This document shows positions 34,378-43,367 of a stretch of DNA of 64,000 nucleotides, one piece after another. Source of the stretch: an uncultured Eubacteriales bacterium (GTDB lineage: Bacteria; Bacillota; Clostridia; Oscillospirales; CAG-272); assembly GCA_900549725.1 (NCBI GenBank), contig URPL01000009.1, forward strand, positions 1 to 64,000. The letters run 5' to 3'. Made by a program: the position numbers and the translations under genes. The notes below the pieces were generated by a model. That model worked only from the letters and a program-made list of their open reading frames with translations. It searched no databases and was not told where the DNA came from. Position 1 is the stretch's first letter. The number at the start of each line of letters is the position of its first letter.

Positions 34378-36423
34378 ATGAAAAATTCCTTGAAATCAAT
34401 TTTATTCTATCTTGTGCTCATTGTCGGTCTGATCATTTTCGTCTCCTATATTTTCAGCCTCGGCTCTTCGGAGCAGGCGGATTACGGTCAGATTCTGACC
34501 ATGCTGGAAGAGGAGAAGGTGACAGGGGTCAGCCTTGACAAAAAGGATGTCCTTACCCTCACGGATGCTGACGGCAAAACCGTCTCTTATCAGCTGCGCG
34601 ATTACCAGACCTATCTGGAGCGCTTTGCGGATACCGTGGAAACGCAATATGAAAAGGGCATTATCAAAAAGCTGGACATTGAGCCGTACAGCCAGGTGCC
34701 TTGGTGGGTCGCTTACCTGCCGATGCTGATCGTTGTTGTGATCTTTGTGATTATATGGATCGTGATGATGAATCAGGCCAATGGCAAGGGCGGCAAAATT
34801 GCTTCCTTCGGCAAGGCGCGCGTCCGCATGGCGGGCGATAAGGAGAAAAAGGTATATTTCACCGATGTTGCAGGCGCGGATGAAGAAAAGGAAGAGCTGC
34901 GCGAGGTAGTTGATTTCCTGCGCGACCCGCAGAAATTTGTAAAGCTCGGCGCACGTATTCCGCGCGGGGTGTTGCTGGTGGGGCCTCCCGGCACGGGAAA
35001 AACGCTGCTTGCCAAGGCGGTTGCGGGTGAAGCGGATGTACCGTTTTATTCGATTTCCGGTTCCGATTTTGTGGAGATGTATGTCGGCGTCGGCGCCTCC
35101 CGCGTGCGCGATTTGTTTGAAACCGCGCGCAAAAGCCCTGCCTCCATTATTTTCATCGATGAGATCGATGCTGTCGGGCGGCACCGCGGCGCGGGTCTTG
35201 GCGGCGGGCATGATGAAAGAGAGCAAACGCTGAACCAGCTGCTTGTGGAGATGGACGGTTTCGGCACGCATGAGGGCATTATCGTCATGGCGGCGACAAA
35301 CCGCCCCGACATTCTGGACCCGGCGCTGCTGCGCCCCGGTCGCTTTGACCGCCAGATTACCGTGCATGCGCCCGACATTCGCGGCAGAGAAGAGATTCTT
35401 AAAGTGCATGCGAAAAACAAGCCTCTTGCAAGTGATGTCGATCTTTCCGTTGTCGCACGCACAACGGCGGGGTTTACCGGCGCGGATCTTGCCAATCTGC
35501 TCAATGAAGCGGCACTGCTTGCAGCGCGCAAGGATAAGAGCCTGATCGGCATGGATGATATCGAGCAGGCATTTTCTAAAATCACCATGGGACCGCAGAA
35601 AAAATCCATGCATATCAAGGACGATGAAAAGCGTAAGACCGCATATCATGAAGCGGGCCACGCTCTGATCGGATATCTTTTACCGGGCAACGACCCCGTG
35701 CATGAGATTTCCATCATCCCCTCGGGCAAAGCACTCGGTGTGACGCTGAGCATTCCGGAGGAGGATAAATATTCCGTTTACCGCAACGAGCTCAAGGATC
35801 GCATCTGTATGTTGCTCGGCGGGCGTGCCGCGGAGGAGCTGACCTTTGACGATATCTCCGGCGGCGCCTCCAACGATATGGAGAGGGCAACCAAAATTGC
35901 AAACCGTATGATAACGCGGCTTGGTATGAGCGAAAAGCTCGGCCCCGTTGTTTGGGGGAGCGACCGCGATGAAGTGTTCCTCGGCTATGAGATCAACAGT
36001 TCAAACGGCTATTCTGAAAAAATTGCCGCAGAAATCGATACTGAGATCCGGCAGATCATTGAGGACGCATATGCGCGCGCAAAGCAGATCCTTTCCGACA
36101 ACGCGGAAAAGTTGCACTTTGTGGCGGAATATCTGGTGAAATATGAGGTTATGACGGGCGACCAGTTCAAGGCATATCTTGAAAGGGGTGCCACGGAAGA
36201 AGAGCTGAACGCCATGGTGGAGCAAAAGCGCCGCAAACAGGCCGAAGAAGATGCTGCACGCAAAGAGGCGGAGGAAAAACGCCGCGCCGCAGATGAGCTG
36301 GCGCGCCGCCGCCGTGAGGAGAGAGAGCATGCGATGCGTGGGGGCTTTCCCCGTGCGCCGCAGCCGCCGTCCGACACGCAGCAAAACGCGGACGAAAATG
36401 AAGACGGTACCAACGGAGAATGA
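34378..36423 (+). CDS. ftsH: ATP-dependent zinc metalloprotease FtsH
   Basis: The 681-residue membrane AAA+ protease has two transmembrane helices (about 7-27 and 104-128) around an extracellular domain, Walker A GPPGTGKT near residue 202, Walker [12 protein letters not shown] near 256, the SRH region and the zinc motif HEAGH near 425. It degrades membrane and regulatory proteins. The C-terminal 70 residues are a charged, Glu/Arg-rich tail with Pro/Asn end, less conserved. The SD is weak (GGATGA). A strong terminator follows. Confidence 0.97.
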   Translation: MKNSLKSILFYLVLIVGLIIFVSYIFSLGSSEQADYGQILTMLEEEKVTGVSLDKKDVLTLTDADGKTVSYQLRDYQTYLERFADTVETQYEKGIIKKLDIEPYSQVPWWVAYLPMLIVVVIFVIIWIVMMNQANGKGGKIASFGKARVRMAGDKEKKVYFTDVAGADEEKEELREVVDFLRDPQKFVKLGARIPRGVLLVGPPGTGKTLLAKAVAGEADVPFYSISGSDFVEMYVGVGASRVRDLFETARKSPASIIFIDEIDAVGRHRGAGLGGGHDEREQTLNQLLVEMDGFGTHEGIIVMAATNRPDILDPALLRPGRFDRQITVHAPDIRGREEILKVHAKNKPLASDVDLSVVARTTAGFTGADLANLLNEAALLAARKDKSLIGMDDIEQAFSKITMGPQKKSMHIKDDEKRKTAYHEAGHALIGYLLPGNDPVHEISIIPSGKALGVTLSIPEEDKYSVYRNELKDRICMLLGGRAAEELTFDDISGGASNDMERATKIANRMITRLGMSEKLGPVVWGSDRDEVFLGYEINSSNGYSEKIAAEIDTEIRQIIEDAYARAKQILSDNAEKLHFVAEYLVKYEVMTGDQFKAYLERGATEEELNAMVEQKRRKQAEEDAARKEAEEKRRAADELARRRREEREHAMRGGFPRAPQPPSDTQQNADENEDGTNGE

Positions 36424-36430
36424 ACAATGC

Positions 36431-36468
36431 AAAAAGAGCCGCTTTTTTGAAAAAGCGGCTCTTTTTTT
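36431..36468 (+). terminator. Terminator after ftsH
   Basis: AAAAAGAGCCGCTTTTT pairs with AAAAAGCGGCTCTTTTT around a tight loop, with a final T-run: a textbook intrinsic terminator closing the long yybS-ftsH stretch. Confidence 0.92.
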
Positions 36469-36478
36469 CAAAAAATGG

Positions 36479-36507
36479 TTGAAAAAAGTGCGGCAGTGTG
36501 ATACGAT
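36479..36507 (+). promoter_or_regulatory. Promoter of galE
   Basis: TTGAAA (36479-36484), 17-bp spacer, TACGAT (36502-36507), immediately after the ftsH terminator. Confidence 0.6.
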
Positions 36508-36543
36508 AATCTGGAAAGAACTGAAGGAAAAGAGGAGTTTGCA

Positions 36544-37542
36544 ATGGCAATTTTAGTCACGGGCGGCGCCGGCTTTATCGGCACGCACACCTGCGTTGAG
36601 CTTTTGAATGCAGGGGAAGAGATTGTGGTGTTTGATAATTTCCATAACAGTAAAATGGCGGCTGTCGAGGCCGTGAAAAAGCTGACGGGGTGCGATTTTA
36701 AGTTTTATGAGGCGGACATGCTGGATGCGGACGCCATGGAACGCATCTTTGCGGAAAACAACATCACGGAGGTTATTCATTTTGCAGGGCTGAAGGCTGT
36801 CGGCGAGAGCGTTGCAAAGCCGCTGGAATATTATCACAATAATATCACCGGCACGCTGGTGCTGCTTTATACCATGCGTCGCCACGGCTGCAAGCGGTTT
36901 GTTTTTTCCTCCTCTGCAACGGTTTACGGATCTCCGAAGAGCGTGCCGATCCGCGAGGATTTTCCGCTTTCCACAACCAACCCATACGGCTCCACAAAGC
37001 TGATGATCGAAAATATCCTGCGCGACCTCTATGTGGCGGACCCAACATGGTCCATTGCGCTTTTGCGCTACTTCAATCCCGTCGGCGCGCATGAGAGCGG
37101 GCTGATCGGGGAGGACCCCAACGGCATCCCCAATAACCTGATGCCCCGCCTTTTGGATGTCGCCATGGGAAAAACGGCGGCAATCACCGTCTACGGCGAC
37201 GATTATCCCACCAAGGACGGCACCGGTGTGCGCGATTACATCCATGTGGTGGATTTGGCAAAGGGCCATCTTGCGGCAATCGCAAAGGTGCGCGCCGAGC
37301 AAAAATGCGATGCCTATAATCTCGGCACGGGCAAAGGCTATTCCGTATTTGATATTATTCATGCTCTTGAAAAGGCCTGCGGAAAGGAAATTCCGTATAC
37401 GGTCACGCCGCGTCGCCCGGGCGATGTTGCGCAGTGCTATGCGGACCCCGCAAAGGCAAAGGCGGAGCTTGGCTGGACTGCAAAGCTCGGCATTGATGAA
37501 ATGTGCCGCGACGCCTGGAATTTTGCAAAGAAGCATCAGTAA
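36544..37542 (+). CDS. galE: UDP-glucose 4-epimerase
   Basis: A 332-residue short-chain dehydrogenase-fold enzyme that interconverts UDP-glucose and UDP-galactose. The NAD loop GGAGFIGTHTCVELL is at residues 6-20; the catalytic Ser/Tyr/Lys appear in SSSATVYG and NPYGSTK; LRYFNPVGAH follows. The full length fits the bacterial family. It supplies UDP-sugars for surface polysaccharide and galactose use. It is a single-gene unit with its own promoter (GAGGAG SD) and terminator. Confidence 0.95.
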   Translation: MAILVTGGAGFIGTHTCVELLNAGEEIVVFDNFHNSKMAAVEAVKKLTGCDFKFYEADMLDADAMERIFAENNITEVIHFAGLKAVGESVAKPLEYYHNNITGTLVLLYTMRRHGCKRFVFSSSATVYGSPKSVPIREDFPLSTTNPYGSTKLMIENILRDLYVADPTWSIALLRYFNPVGAHESGLIGEDPNGIPNNLMPRLLDVAMGKTAAITVYGDDYPTKDGTGVRDYIHVVDLAKGHLAAIAKVRAEQKCDAYNLGTGKGYSVFDIIHALEKACGKEIPYTVTPRRPGDVAQCYADPAKAKAELGWTAKLGIDEMCRDAWNFAKKHQ

Positions 37543-37562
37543 TTTCCGAAAATCAAAAACGA

Positions 37563-37608
37563 GCCCCGTTTTTTCCGGCATTTGTCGGGAAAAGCGGGGC
37601 GTTCTTCT
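37563..37608. terminator. Hairpin between galE and mnmA
   Basis: GCCCCGTTTTTTCCG pairs with CGGGAAAAGCGGGGC around an 8-base loop. The T-rich flank is imperfect (GTTCTTCTG). It can serve both convergent genes. Confidence 0.65.
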
Positions 37609-37621
37609 GCTGTTTTACAGT

Positions 37622-38719
37622 TCAAAGGGTGCTTTGGGCTGCGCCGACGGAGAAAATCGTTCCGCCGCCCACAACGCTGTCGCCGTCATACAGAACGACT
37701 GCCTGCCCGCAGGTGATGGCGCGCTGCGGCTTGTCAAAGCGGACATGTAAAATGCCGTCCTGATCCACAAAGGCAACGGCATCCTGCTCCGCCTGGCGAT
37801 AACGCACCTTTGCGCGCACACGCATCGGCTTTTCGAGAGAGGGTACCGAGATCAGATTCACATCGCGCGCACAAAGGGTTGAGGCATACAGCTCGTGCTC
37901 TTCTCCGAGCACGACGGTGTTGTCCTGCGGGCGCACCGACAGCACATAGAGCGGCTTTGGCAGGGCAAGCCCAAGCCCCTTGCGCTGCCCGACGGTATAA
38001 CGAATGATGCCGCGATGCTCGCCGACGACGGTGCCGTCGCGGCGGACAAACGGGCCCGGGGGATAGTGCTTTTTGGTATAGCTCTCAATAAAATCGGCAT
38101 AATCGCCGTTTTGCACAAAGCAGATATCCTGGCTGTCCGGCTTTTGCCCGTTGCAAAAACCGTTTTCGTCCGCCAGGGCGCGCACGGCTGTTTTTTCCAT
38201 GCCGCCCAGGGGCAAAAGCGTGTGCGCCAGCTGCTGCTGCGTCAGGCAATACAGCACATAGCTTTGATCTTTGGTCGGATCCAGTCCTTTTTTCAAAAGA
38301 AATCTGCCGTTTTCGGCGCGTTCAATGCGGGCATAATGCCCGGTGACGACATGCGTGCAGCCGAGCTCCTGCGCGCGCTGATACAGCTTTTCGAATTTCA
38401 GGTAGCGATTGCAGTCAATGCAGGGGTTGGGCGTTTCTCCGTTTTCATAGGCATGCACAAAGCGGTTGATCACGCAGCTTTCAAAGCGGTCGGCAAAATT
38501 GAAGACATGGTAGGGCATGCCGAGCTGCTCCGCGACGGAACGCGCGTCCTCCACATCATCCAGAGAGCAGCAGCTGTGTTCACGCGGGAGACTGAGCGCG
38601 TCGTTTGTAAACAGCTTCATGGTAACGCCGATACAGTCGAATCCCGCCTTGCAGCACAGATAGGCGGCAACACTGGAATCCACACCGCCGCTCATGGCAA
38701 TGATAACTTTTTCCGGCAT
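37622..38719 (-). CDS. mnmA: tRNA 2-thiouridylase MnmA
   Basis: The 365-residue enzyme thiolates U34 of tRNA Lys, Glu and Gln. PP-loop SGGVDSS (10-16); catalytic Cys100 in PNPCIDCN and persulfide Cys200 in DSQDICF are present. The C-terminal barrel (about 285-365) is complete. Its sulfur is supplied by a cysteine desulfurase; the neighbouring cysteine genes cysK and an Rrf2 regulator make the sulfur theme coherent. Confidence 0.95.
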   Translation of the reverse strand: MPEKVIIAMSGGVDSSVAAYLCCKAGFDCIGVTMKLFTNDALSLPREHSCCSLDDVEDARSVAEQLGMPYHVFNFADRFESCVINRFVHAYENGETPNPCIDCNRYLKFEKLYQRAQELGCTHVVTGHYARIERAENGRFLLKKGLDPTKDQSYVLYCLTQQQLAHTLLPLGGMEKTAVRALADENGFCNGQKPDSQDICFVQNGDYADFIESYTKKHYPPGPFVRRDGTVVGEHRGIIRYTVGQRKGLGLALPKPLYVLSVRPQDNTVVLGEEHELYASTLCARDVNLISVPSLEKPMRVRAKVRYRQAEQDAVAFVDQDGILHVRFDKPQRAITCGQAVVLYDGDSVVGGGTIFSVGAAQSTL

Positions 38720-38764
38720 GGTGCATCTCCTTTCAAAAAAGAGCGATAAATTTTTCGGAATGGC

Positions 38765-38793
38765 TTGACAAGTGAAAATTTGTGTGCTATGAT
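38765..38793 (+). promoter_or_regulatory. Promoter of cysK
   Basis: TTGACA (38765-38770), 17-bp spacer, TATGAT (38788-38793). Transcription near 38800 would give a 5' leader of about 173 nt, unusually long for a biosynthetic gene here. Confidence 0.75.
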
Positions 38794-38806
38794 ATAAAAT
38801 ACATAA

Positions 38807-38827
38807 AACCTATATGATTTGTAGGTT
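38807..38827 (+). promoter_or_regulatory. Putative Rrf2/CymR-type operator in the cysK leader
   Basis: AACCTA-9 bp-TAGGTT is a perfect inverted repeat at about +7 to +27 relative to the predicted cysK start of transcription. A similar element, ACCAC-7-GTAGGT, lies in the promoter of the adjacent Rrf2-type gene. Binding here would block early elongation or promoter clearance. The assignment to Rrf2 is inference. Confidence 0.5.
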
Positions 38828-38846
38828 ATTGAAAAGAGGACAGAAA

Positions 38847-38891
38847 ATGCGGTACGGTTGGATGCGATGTCGGGCTTTGCTTTGTTTTTGA
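38847..38891 (+). CDS. Candidate 14-residue leader peptide upstream of cysK
   Basis: An ATG at 38847, preceded by the SD AGAGGA (38835-38840) at good spacing, opens a 14-codon frame MRYGWMRCRALLCF ending in TGA. Codons 8 and 13 are Cys (both TGT), near the stop. The position in a long untranslated region before a cysteine synthase gene is what a cysteine-responsive attenuation peptide would have. Codons 7-9 lie in an arm (ATGTCGG) that can pair with CCGACAT just after the stop. No U-rich terminator is visible, so any control might act on translation or RNA stability. Translation is unproven. Confidence 0.45.
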   Translation: MRYGWMRCRALLCF

Positions 38892-38972
38892 CCGACATAT
38901 CGGAGATAGTTCAATGATATAAACCGAAATGATAACAGCGGAAACACCGCAAAAGATAAAGAGGAAATTACA

Positions 38973-39902
38973 ATGAAAATTTATGAAAAAGTAACCGACC
39001 TGATCGGCAACACGCCGCTTGTCCACCTTGCAAACTATGAAAAAAATCGCGCGCTTGAAGCAAAAATTCTTGCAAAGCTGGAATATTTCAATCCCGCGGG
39101 GAGCGTGAAGGACAGAATTGCCAAGGCAATGCTCGACGATGCGGAGCAAAAGGGTATTCTGAAAAAAGGCGCCGTGATCATTGAGCCGACCAGCGGCAAC
39201 ACGGGCATCGGCCTTGCCTCCGTTGCAGCGGCGCGCGGCTATCGGCTGATTCTTACCATGCCGGAAACCATGAGCGTTGAGCGGCGCAACCTTCTGCGCG
39301 CCTACGGCGCCGAGCTTGTGCTGACGGAGGGCGCAAAGGGCATGAAGGGCGCGATCGAAAAGGCGAAGGAGCTTGCCGCAGATACGGAAAACAGCTTTAT
39401 CCCGGGGCAATTTGAAAACCCTGCCAACCCGCAGGCGCATCGCGAAACGACGGGCCCCGAGATTTGGCGGGATACGGACGGCACGGTGGATATTTTCGTT
39501 GCCGGCGTCGGCACGGGCGGCACCATCACCGGTGTCGGCGAATATCTCAAGAGCCAAAACCCCGCGGTCAAGGTGGTCGCCGTGGAGCCTGCGACCTCTC
39601 CCGTGCTTTCCAAAGGAACGCCCGGCCCGCATAAGATTCAGGGCATCGGCGCGGGCTTTGTGCCGGATACGCTGAACACGGCGGTTTATGATGAGATCAT
39701 TCCCGTGGAGAATGAGGACGCATTTGCAACCGGAAAAGCAATCGCAAGAGAAGAGGGCGTGCTCGTCGGCATTTCCTCGGGCGCCGCGGTCTTTGCGGCG
39801 ACAGAGCTTGCCAAGCGGCCGGAAAACCGCGGCAAGAACATCGTGGTGCTGCTCCCCGACACGGGCGACAGATACCTCTCAACGCCGTTGTTCTCCGAAT
39901 AA
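38973..39902 (+). CDS. cysK: Cysteine synthase A (O-acetylserine sulfhydrylase)
   Basis: The 309-residue PLP enzyme makes cysteine from O-acetylserine and sulfide. The PLP lysine is Lys46 in NPAGSVKDR; the substrate loop PTSGNTG is at 72-78; the phosphate loop GTGGTITG is near 177-184 and the C-terminal PDTGDRYLS is intact. The length is normal. GAGGAA SD. The gene stands behind a long leader with an operator-like palindrome and a Cys-containing small frame, and is convergent with an Rrf2 regulator whose stop lies 5 bp away. Confidence 0.96.
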   Translation: MKIYEKVTDLIGNTPLVHLANYEKNRALEAKILAKLEYFNPAGSVKDRIAKAMLDDAEQKGILKKGAVIIEPTSGNTGIGLASVAAARGYRLILTMPETMSVERRNLLRAYGAELVLTEGAKGMKGAIEKAKELAADTENSFIPGQFENPANPQAHRETTGPEIWRDTDGTVDIFVAGVGTGGTITGVGEYLKSQNPAVKVVAVEPATSPVLSKGTPGPHKIQGIGAGFVPDTLNTAVYDEIIPVENEDAFATGKAIAREEGVLVGISSGAAVFAATELAKRPENRGKNIVVLLPDTGDRYLSTPLFSE

Positions 39903-39907
39903 GGGCG

Positions 39908-40345
39908 TCAGATCATATAGTCGTTTCCGTATTGCGCCCGGCTTTGTTCGATCAGATCCTGCAGGGTAACGCCTGCAAGGTACTTATGAATTGCCCGGTC
40001 AAGCCCTTTCCATAAGATCAATGTGGGGCAGGTGCAGCTTCTCTCGCAAGGGGCCGCGCCCTGTTCAAGACACGCAACGGGGCAAAGGCTTCCCTCGGTC
40101 AGCTTCAAAATATCATATGCGGAATATTTGTCCGGCGTTTTGGCAAGACGGTATCCTCCTGCAAAGCCGCGGCTGGTGAGTAAATACTCAGCCCGGTTGA
40201 GCATGGGGACGATCTGCTCCAGATATTTTTTGGAGATGCCCTGGCGCCGGGCAATGTCTTTCAGTGCGACATAGCCATCCCCCTGATGCTCGGCAAGATC
40301 CAGCATCATACGCAGCGCATAGCGGCCTTTGGTTGAAATTTTCAC
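39908..40345 (-). CDS. Rrf2 family transcriptional regulator (IscR/CymR type)
   Basis: A 145-residue winged-helix regulator starting MKISTKGRYALRMML. The recognition region is ISKKYLEQIVPMLNRAEYLLTSRGFAGGYRLA. A Cys cluster follows: Cys88, 92, 100, 104 and 106, in the region where IscR binds a [2Fe-2S] cluster. The start is GTG with AAGGA upstream. The regulator may control cysK and itself through the ACC...GGT palindromes seen at both promoters. Whether it acts as an iron-sulfur sensor or, like CymR, senses cysteine status through CysK cannot be decided. Confidence 0.9.
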   Translation of the reverse strand: MKISTKGRYALRMMLDLAEHQGDGYVALKDIARRQGISKKYLEQIVPMLNRAEYLLTSRGFAGGYRLAKTPDKYSAYDILKLTEGSLCPVACLEQGAAPCERSCTCPTLILWKGLDRAIHKYLAGVTLQDLIEQSRAQYGNDYMI

Positions 40346-40375
40346 ACCGATCCCGTCCTTTCTGTGATTGTCTTA

Positions 40376-40404
40376 ATAATACCACAAAAACAGTAGGTTT
40401 TCAA
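40376..40404 (-). promoter_or_regulatory. Promoter of the Rrf2 regulator with an overlapping operator-like repeat
   Basis: Minus strand TTGAAA (40404-40399), 17-bp spacer, TATTAT (40381-40376). The spacer itself holds the repeat ACCAC...GTAGGT (40381-40398), so a bound regulator would occlude RNA polymerase. This fits autorepression. Confidence 0.65.
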
Positions 40405-40454
40405 GAAACGACGCCGATATTTTTTGCTTTTTTGCGTTTTGTTTGTTAAAAAAC

Positions 40455-40483
40455 TTGCAATCGGGGGGAAACTGTGCTAAGAT
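40455..40483 (+). promoter_or_regulatory. Promoter of copA
   Basis: TTGCAA (40455-40460), 17-bp spacer containing a G6 run, TAAGAT (40478-40483). It diverges from the Rrf2 promoter. Confidence 0.55.
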
Positions 40484-40525
40484 ACAAGCGCAAAGAAGCA
40501 GCATTTTATCGGAAAAGGAGAGGGC

Positions 40526-43069
40526 ATGGAGGAACAAGAGAAAAAGAGAGTGATGCAGTTTGCGGTCAGCGGGATGAGCTGTGCCGCATGCAGTGCGCGG
40601 GTGGAAAAAGCGGTGAGCGGCGTTGCGGGCGTGAGCGGCTGCGCGGTGAGCCTATTGACAAATTCCATGCGCGTGGAGGGAACGGCGTCCGAGCAGGCAA
40701 TTATCTCGGCTGTGGAAAAAGCGGGATACGGCGCTGCCCCCAAAGGAGCGGAGGCGGAGAAAAAAACATCTGCCGCTGCGCAGGAGGAAGCGCTGATGGA
40801 CAAGGAAACGCCGAAAATTTTACGGCGGCTGATCGCCTCCGCGGTGCTTTTGCTTGTGCTGATGTATTTTTCCATGGGGCATATGATGTGGGGCTGGCCG
40901 CTGCCGCCCGCCCTTGCCACAAACCATGTGGCAATGGGGCTTGTGCAGCTTTTGTTCAGCGGAATGATCCTGGTAATCAACCAGCATTTTTTCATCAGCG
41001 GCTTTACGTCGCTTTGGCACCGCTCCCCCAATATGGATACCCTGGTGGCGCTGGGCTCCGCCGCATCCTATGTGTGGAGCGTCGTTGCCCTGTTTTTGAT
41101 GACGGGCGCGCAGATGCGCGGCGACGCGGCAGCCGTGATGCATTATATGGACGAATTCTATTTTGAGTCCGCCGCGATGATTTTAACATTGATTACCGTG
41201 GGCAAAATGCTGGAGGCGCATTCCAAGGGAAAAACCACGGATGCGCTGCGCGCCCTGATGCGGCTTGCGCCGAAAACGGCGGTGCTTTTGCGGGACGGCA
41301 AAGAGGTGACCGTTCCGATCGAGCAGGTGAAAATCGGAGACAGCTTTGTTGTGCGCGCGGGGGAAAATATTCCGACGGACGGGGTCATTACAAAGGGCTC
41401 TGCAGCCGTCGATGAATCTGCATTGACGGGCGAGAGCATTCCCGCGGATAAAACGGTCGGGGATGAGGTCAGCGCGGCGACGGTGAACCGCTCGGGCTAT
41501 CTTGTGTGCCGCGCAGAGCGCATCGGCGAGGACACCACGCTTTCCAAAATCATTGCAATGGTGAGCGATGCGGCGGCAACCAAAGCGCCGATCGCAAAAA
41601 TTGCGGACCGGGTGAGCGGGGTGTTTGTTCCCGTTGTGATCGGGATCGCGGCGGTGACGCTTGCGGTATGGCTGCTGCTCGGAAAAGATTTCGGCTATGC
41701 GCTTGCGCGCAGCATCTCCGTGCTTGTAATCAGCTGTCCGTGCGCGCTCGGGCTTGCAACGCCCGTTGCCATTATGGTTGGAAACGGGCTCGGAGCGCGC
41801 CACGGCATTCTTTTCAAAAATGCAACGGCGCTGGAGCAGACAGGAAAGGTGCAGATCGTTGCACTGGATAAAACGGGCACGATTACGCAGGGGCAGCCGC
41901 GCGTGACGGATCTTTGCCCCGCAGAGGGCGTCGATGAAGAAGCGCTGCTTCGTGCGGCACTGGCGCTGGAGGCAAAAAGCGAGCATCCGCTCTCCCGCGC
42001 AATTCTTGACTATGCGCAGCAAAGGGGCATGAAAGCCGAAGAGGTTACGGCATTCACCGTTTTGCCGGGCAACGGGCTCAGCGCAAAATGCGGCGCAGAG
42101 GAGCTCCGTGGCGGCAGTCTCTCCTTCATCGGAGAAAAAACAAAGCTTTCACCCGCATTTGAAAAGCAGGCGCAGGACTATGCCGCGCAGGGCAAAACTC
42201 CGCTTTTATTTCTGCGCGGCGAAAAGCTGCTCGGCATGATCGCCGTTGCGGATACCATCAAGCCGGAAAGCCCTGCCGCCGTGCGCGAGATGCGCCGCAT
42301 GGGGCTGCGCGTTGTGATGATTACGGGGGACAATGAGCGCACCGCGCGCGCCATCGGGGCGCAGGCGGGCGTGGACGAGGTGATTGCCGGCGTCCGCCCG
42401 GACGGAAAAGAGGAGGCAATCCGTACGCTGCAGCGCAGCGGGAAGGTCGCAATGGTAGGCGACGGAATCAACGATGCACCCGCCCTGACGCGTGCCGACA
42501 CGGGAATTGCCATCGGTGCCGGCGCGGATATTGCGATCGATGCCGCCGAGGTTGTTCTGATGAAGAGCAGCCTTGCGGATGTACCGGCGGCGATCAGGCT
42601 CAGCCGTGCCGCACTGCGCAACATTCATGAAAATCTGTTTTGGGCGTTTTTCTATAATGCGATCGGCATTCCGCTTGCCGCGGGGTGCTTCGTCGGCTTT
42701 GGGCTGACGCTGAATCCGATGTTCGGCGCCGCGGCGATGAGCCTCTCCAGCTTCTGCGTGGTAACCAATGCGCTGCGGTTGAATCTTGCAAAGCTGCATG
42801 ACCGCGCATATGTCGCCGAAAGCCCGGAGCAGGGCGCTGCGCAGCCCTCAGGAGCCGCGCAAAAGCATACAGTTTTCATCCGCGGTATGATGTGCGAAAA
42901 TTGCGAGCGGCATGTCACGGAGGCGCTCGGCGCTTTGGACGGGGTCACGGTTCTTGCCGTTTCCCACAAAAAAGGCACTGCCGAGTTTTCATCCGCATCT
43001 CCCGTCCCGGCGCAGAAAATCAAGGAAACGATTGCCGCCGCGGGATATCGGGTGACAAAAATCAAATAA
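40526..43069 (+). CDS. copA: Copper-translocating P1B-type ATPase
   Basis: The 847-residue pump exports Cu(I). The N-terminal HMA domain has GMSCAAC (Cys19, Cys22); the membrane CPC motif is at 404-406, the phosphorylated Asp448 in DKTGT, and GDGINDAPAL is in the hinge. An additional HMA-like domain lies at the extreme C-terminus (about 780-847) with a CENC motif, which is uncommon in textbook CopA. GGAG-type SD. The next two genes are a copper chaperone-like protein and pyridoxamine kinase. Confidence 0.93.
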   Translation: MEEQEKKRVMQFAVSGMSCAACSARVEKAVSGVAGVSGCAVSLLTNSMRVEGTASEQAIISAVEKAGYGAAPKGAEAEKKTSAAAQEEALMDKETPKILRRLIASAVLLLVLMYFSMGHMMWGWPLPPALATNHVAMGLVQLLFSGMILVINQHFFISGFTSLWHRSPNMDTLVALGSAASYVWSVVALFLMTGAQMRGDAAAVMHYMDEFYFESAAMILTLITVGKMLEAHSKGKTTDALRALMRLAPKTAVLLRDGKEVTVPIEQVKIGDSFVVRAGENIPTDGVITKGSAAVDESALTGESIPADKTVGDEVSAATVNRSGYLVCRAERIGEDTTLSKIIAMVSDAAATKAPIAKIADRVSGVFVPVVIGIAAVTLAVWLLLGKDFGYALARSISVLVISCPCALGLATPVAIMVGNGLGARHGILFKNATALEQTGKVQIVALDKTGTITQGQPRVTDLCPAEGVDEEALLRAALALEAKSEHPLSRAILDYAQQRGMKAEEVTAFTVLPGNGLSAKCGAEELRGGSLSFIGEKTKLSPAFEKQAQDYAAQGKTPLLFLRGEKLLGMIAVADTIKPESPAAVREMRRMGLRVVMITGDNERTARAIGAQAGVDEVIAGVRPDGKEEAIRTLQRSGKVAMVGDGINDAPALTRADTGIAIGAGADIAIDAAEVVLMKSSLADVPAAIRLSRAALRNIHENLFWAFFYNAIGIPLAAGCFVGFGLTLNPMFGAAAMSLSSFCVVTNALRLNLAKLHDRAYVAESPEQGAAQPSGAAQKHTVFIRGMMCENCERHVTEALGALDGVTVLAVSHKKGTAEFSSASPVPAQKIKETIAAAGYRVTKIK

Positions 43070-43105
43070 ATGCATCAATAGCAAAACGGAAAGGAAGAGA
43101 AGAAA

Positions 43106-43360
43106 ATGACAAAGACAACGGTAAAAATCAACGGAATGATGTGCGGTATGTGCGAGGCGCATGTCAACGATGCGATTCGCGCCGCATTTGCGGTGAAAAA
43201 GGTGACCTCTTCTCACAGCAAGGGCGAAACCGTGATTGTGAGCGAAGAGCCGCTTTCCGAGGAGAAGCTGCGCGAGGTGCTTAAGCCCACAGGCTATGAG
43301 GTCGGCGAAATTACTTCCGAGCCGTATGAAAAGAAAGGGCTGTTCTCTTTCGGAAAGTGA
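43106..43360 (+). CDS. HMA-domain copper chaperone-like protein
   Basis: An 84-residue cytoplasmic protein with one heavy-metal-associated fold: MTKTTVKINGMMCGMCEAHVN, where the two Cys form M-C-x-x-C, and a C-terminal extension YEKKGLFSFGK. It resembles CopZ and the C-terminal domain of the upstream CopA (GMMCENCERHV). It lies 36 bp after copA with its own SD, and would shuttle Cu(I) to the pump. Confidence 0.85.
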   Translation: MTKTTVKINGMMCGMCEAHVNDAIRAAFAVKKVTSSHSKGETVIVSEEPLSEEKLREVLKPTGYEVGEITSEPYEKKGLFSFGK

Positions 43361-43367
43361 GCGGCAA

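Noticed and set aside
43200..43367. Alternative upstream start for the pyridoxamine kinase at 43296
   Set aside because: It would overlap the chaperone gene by 65 bp, lacks an SD and adds 24 unrelated residues; the family N-terminus fits 43368.
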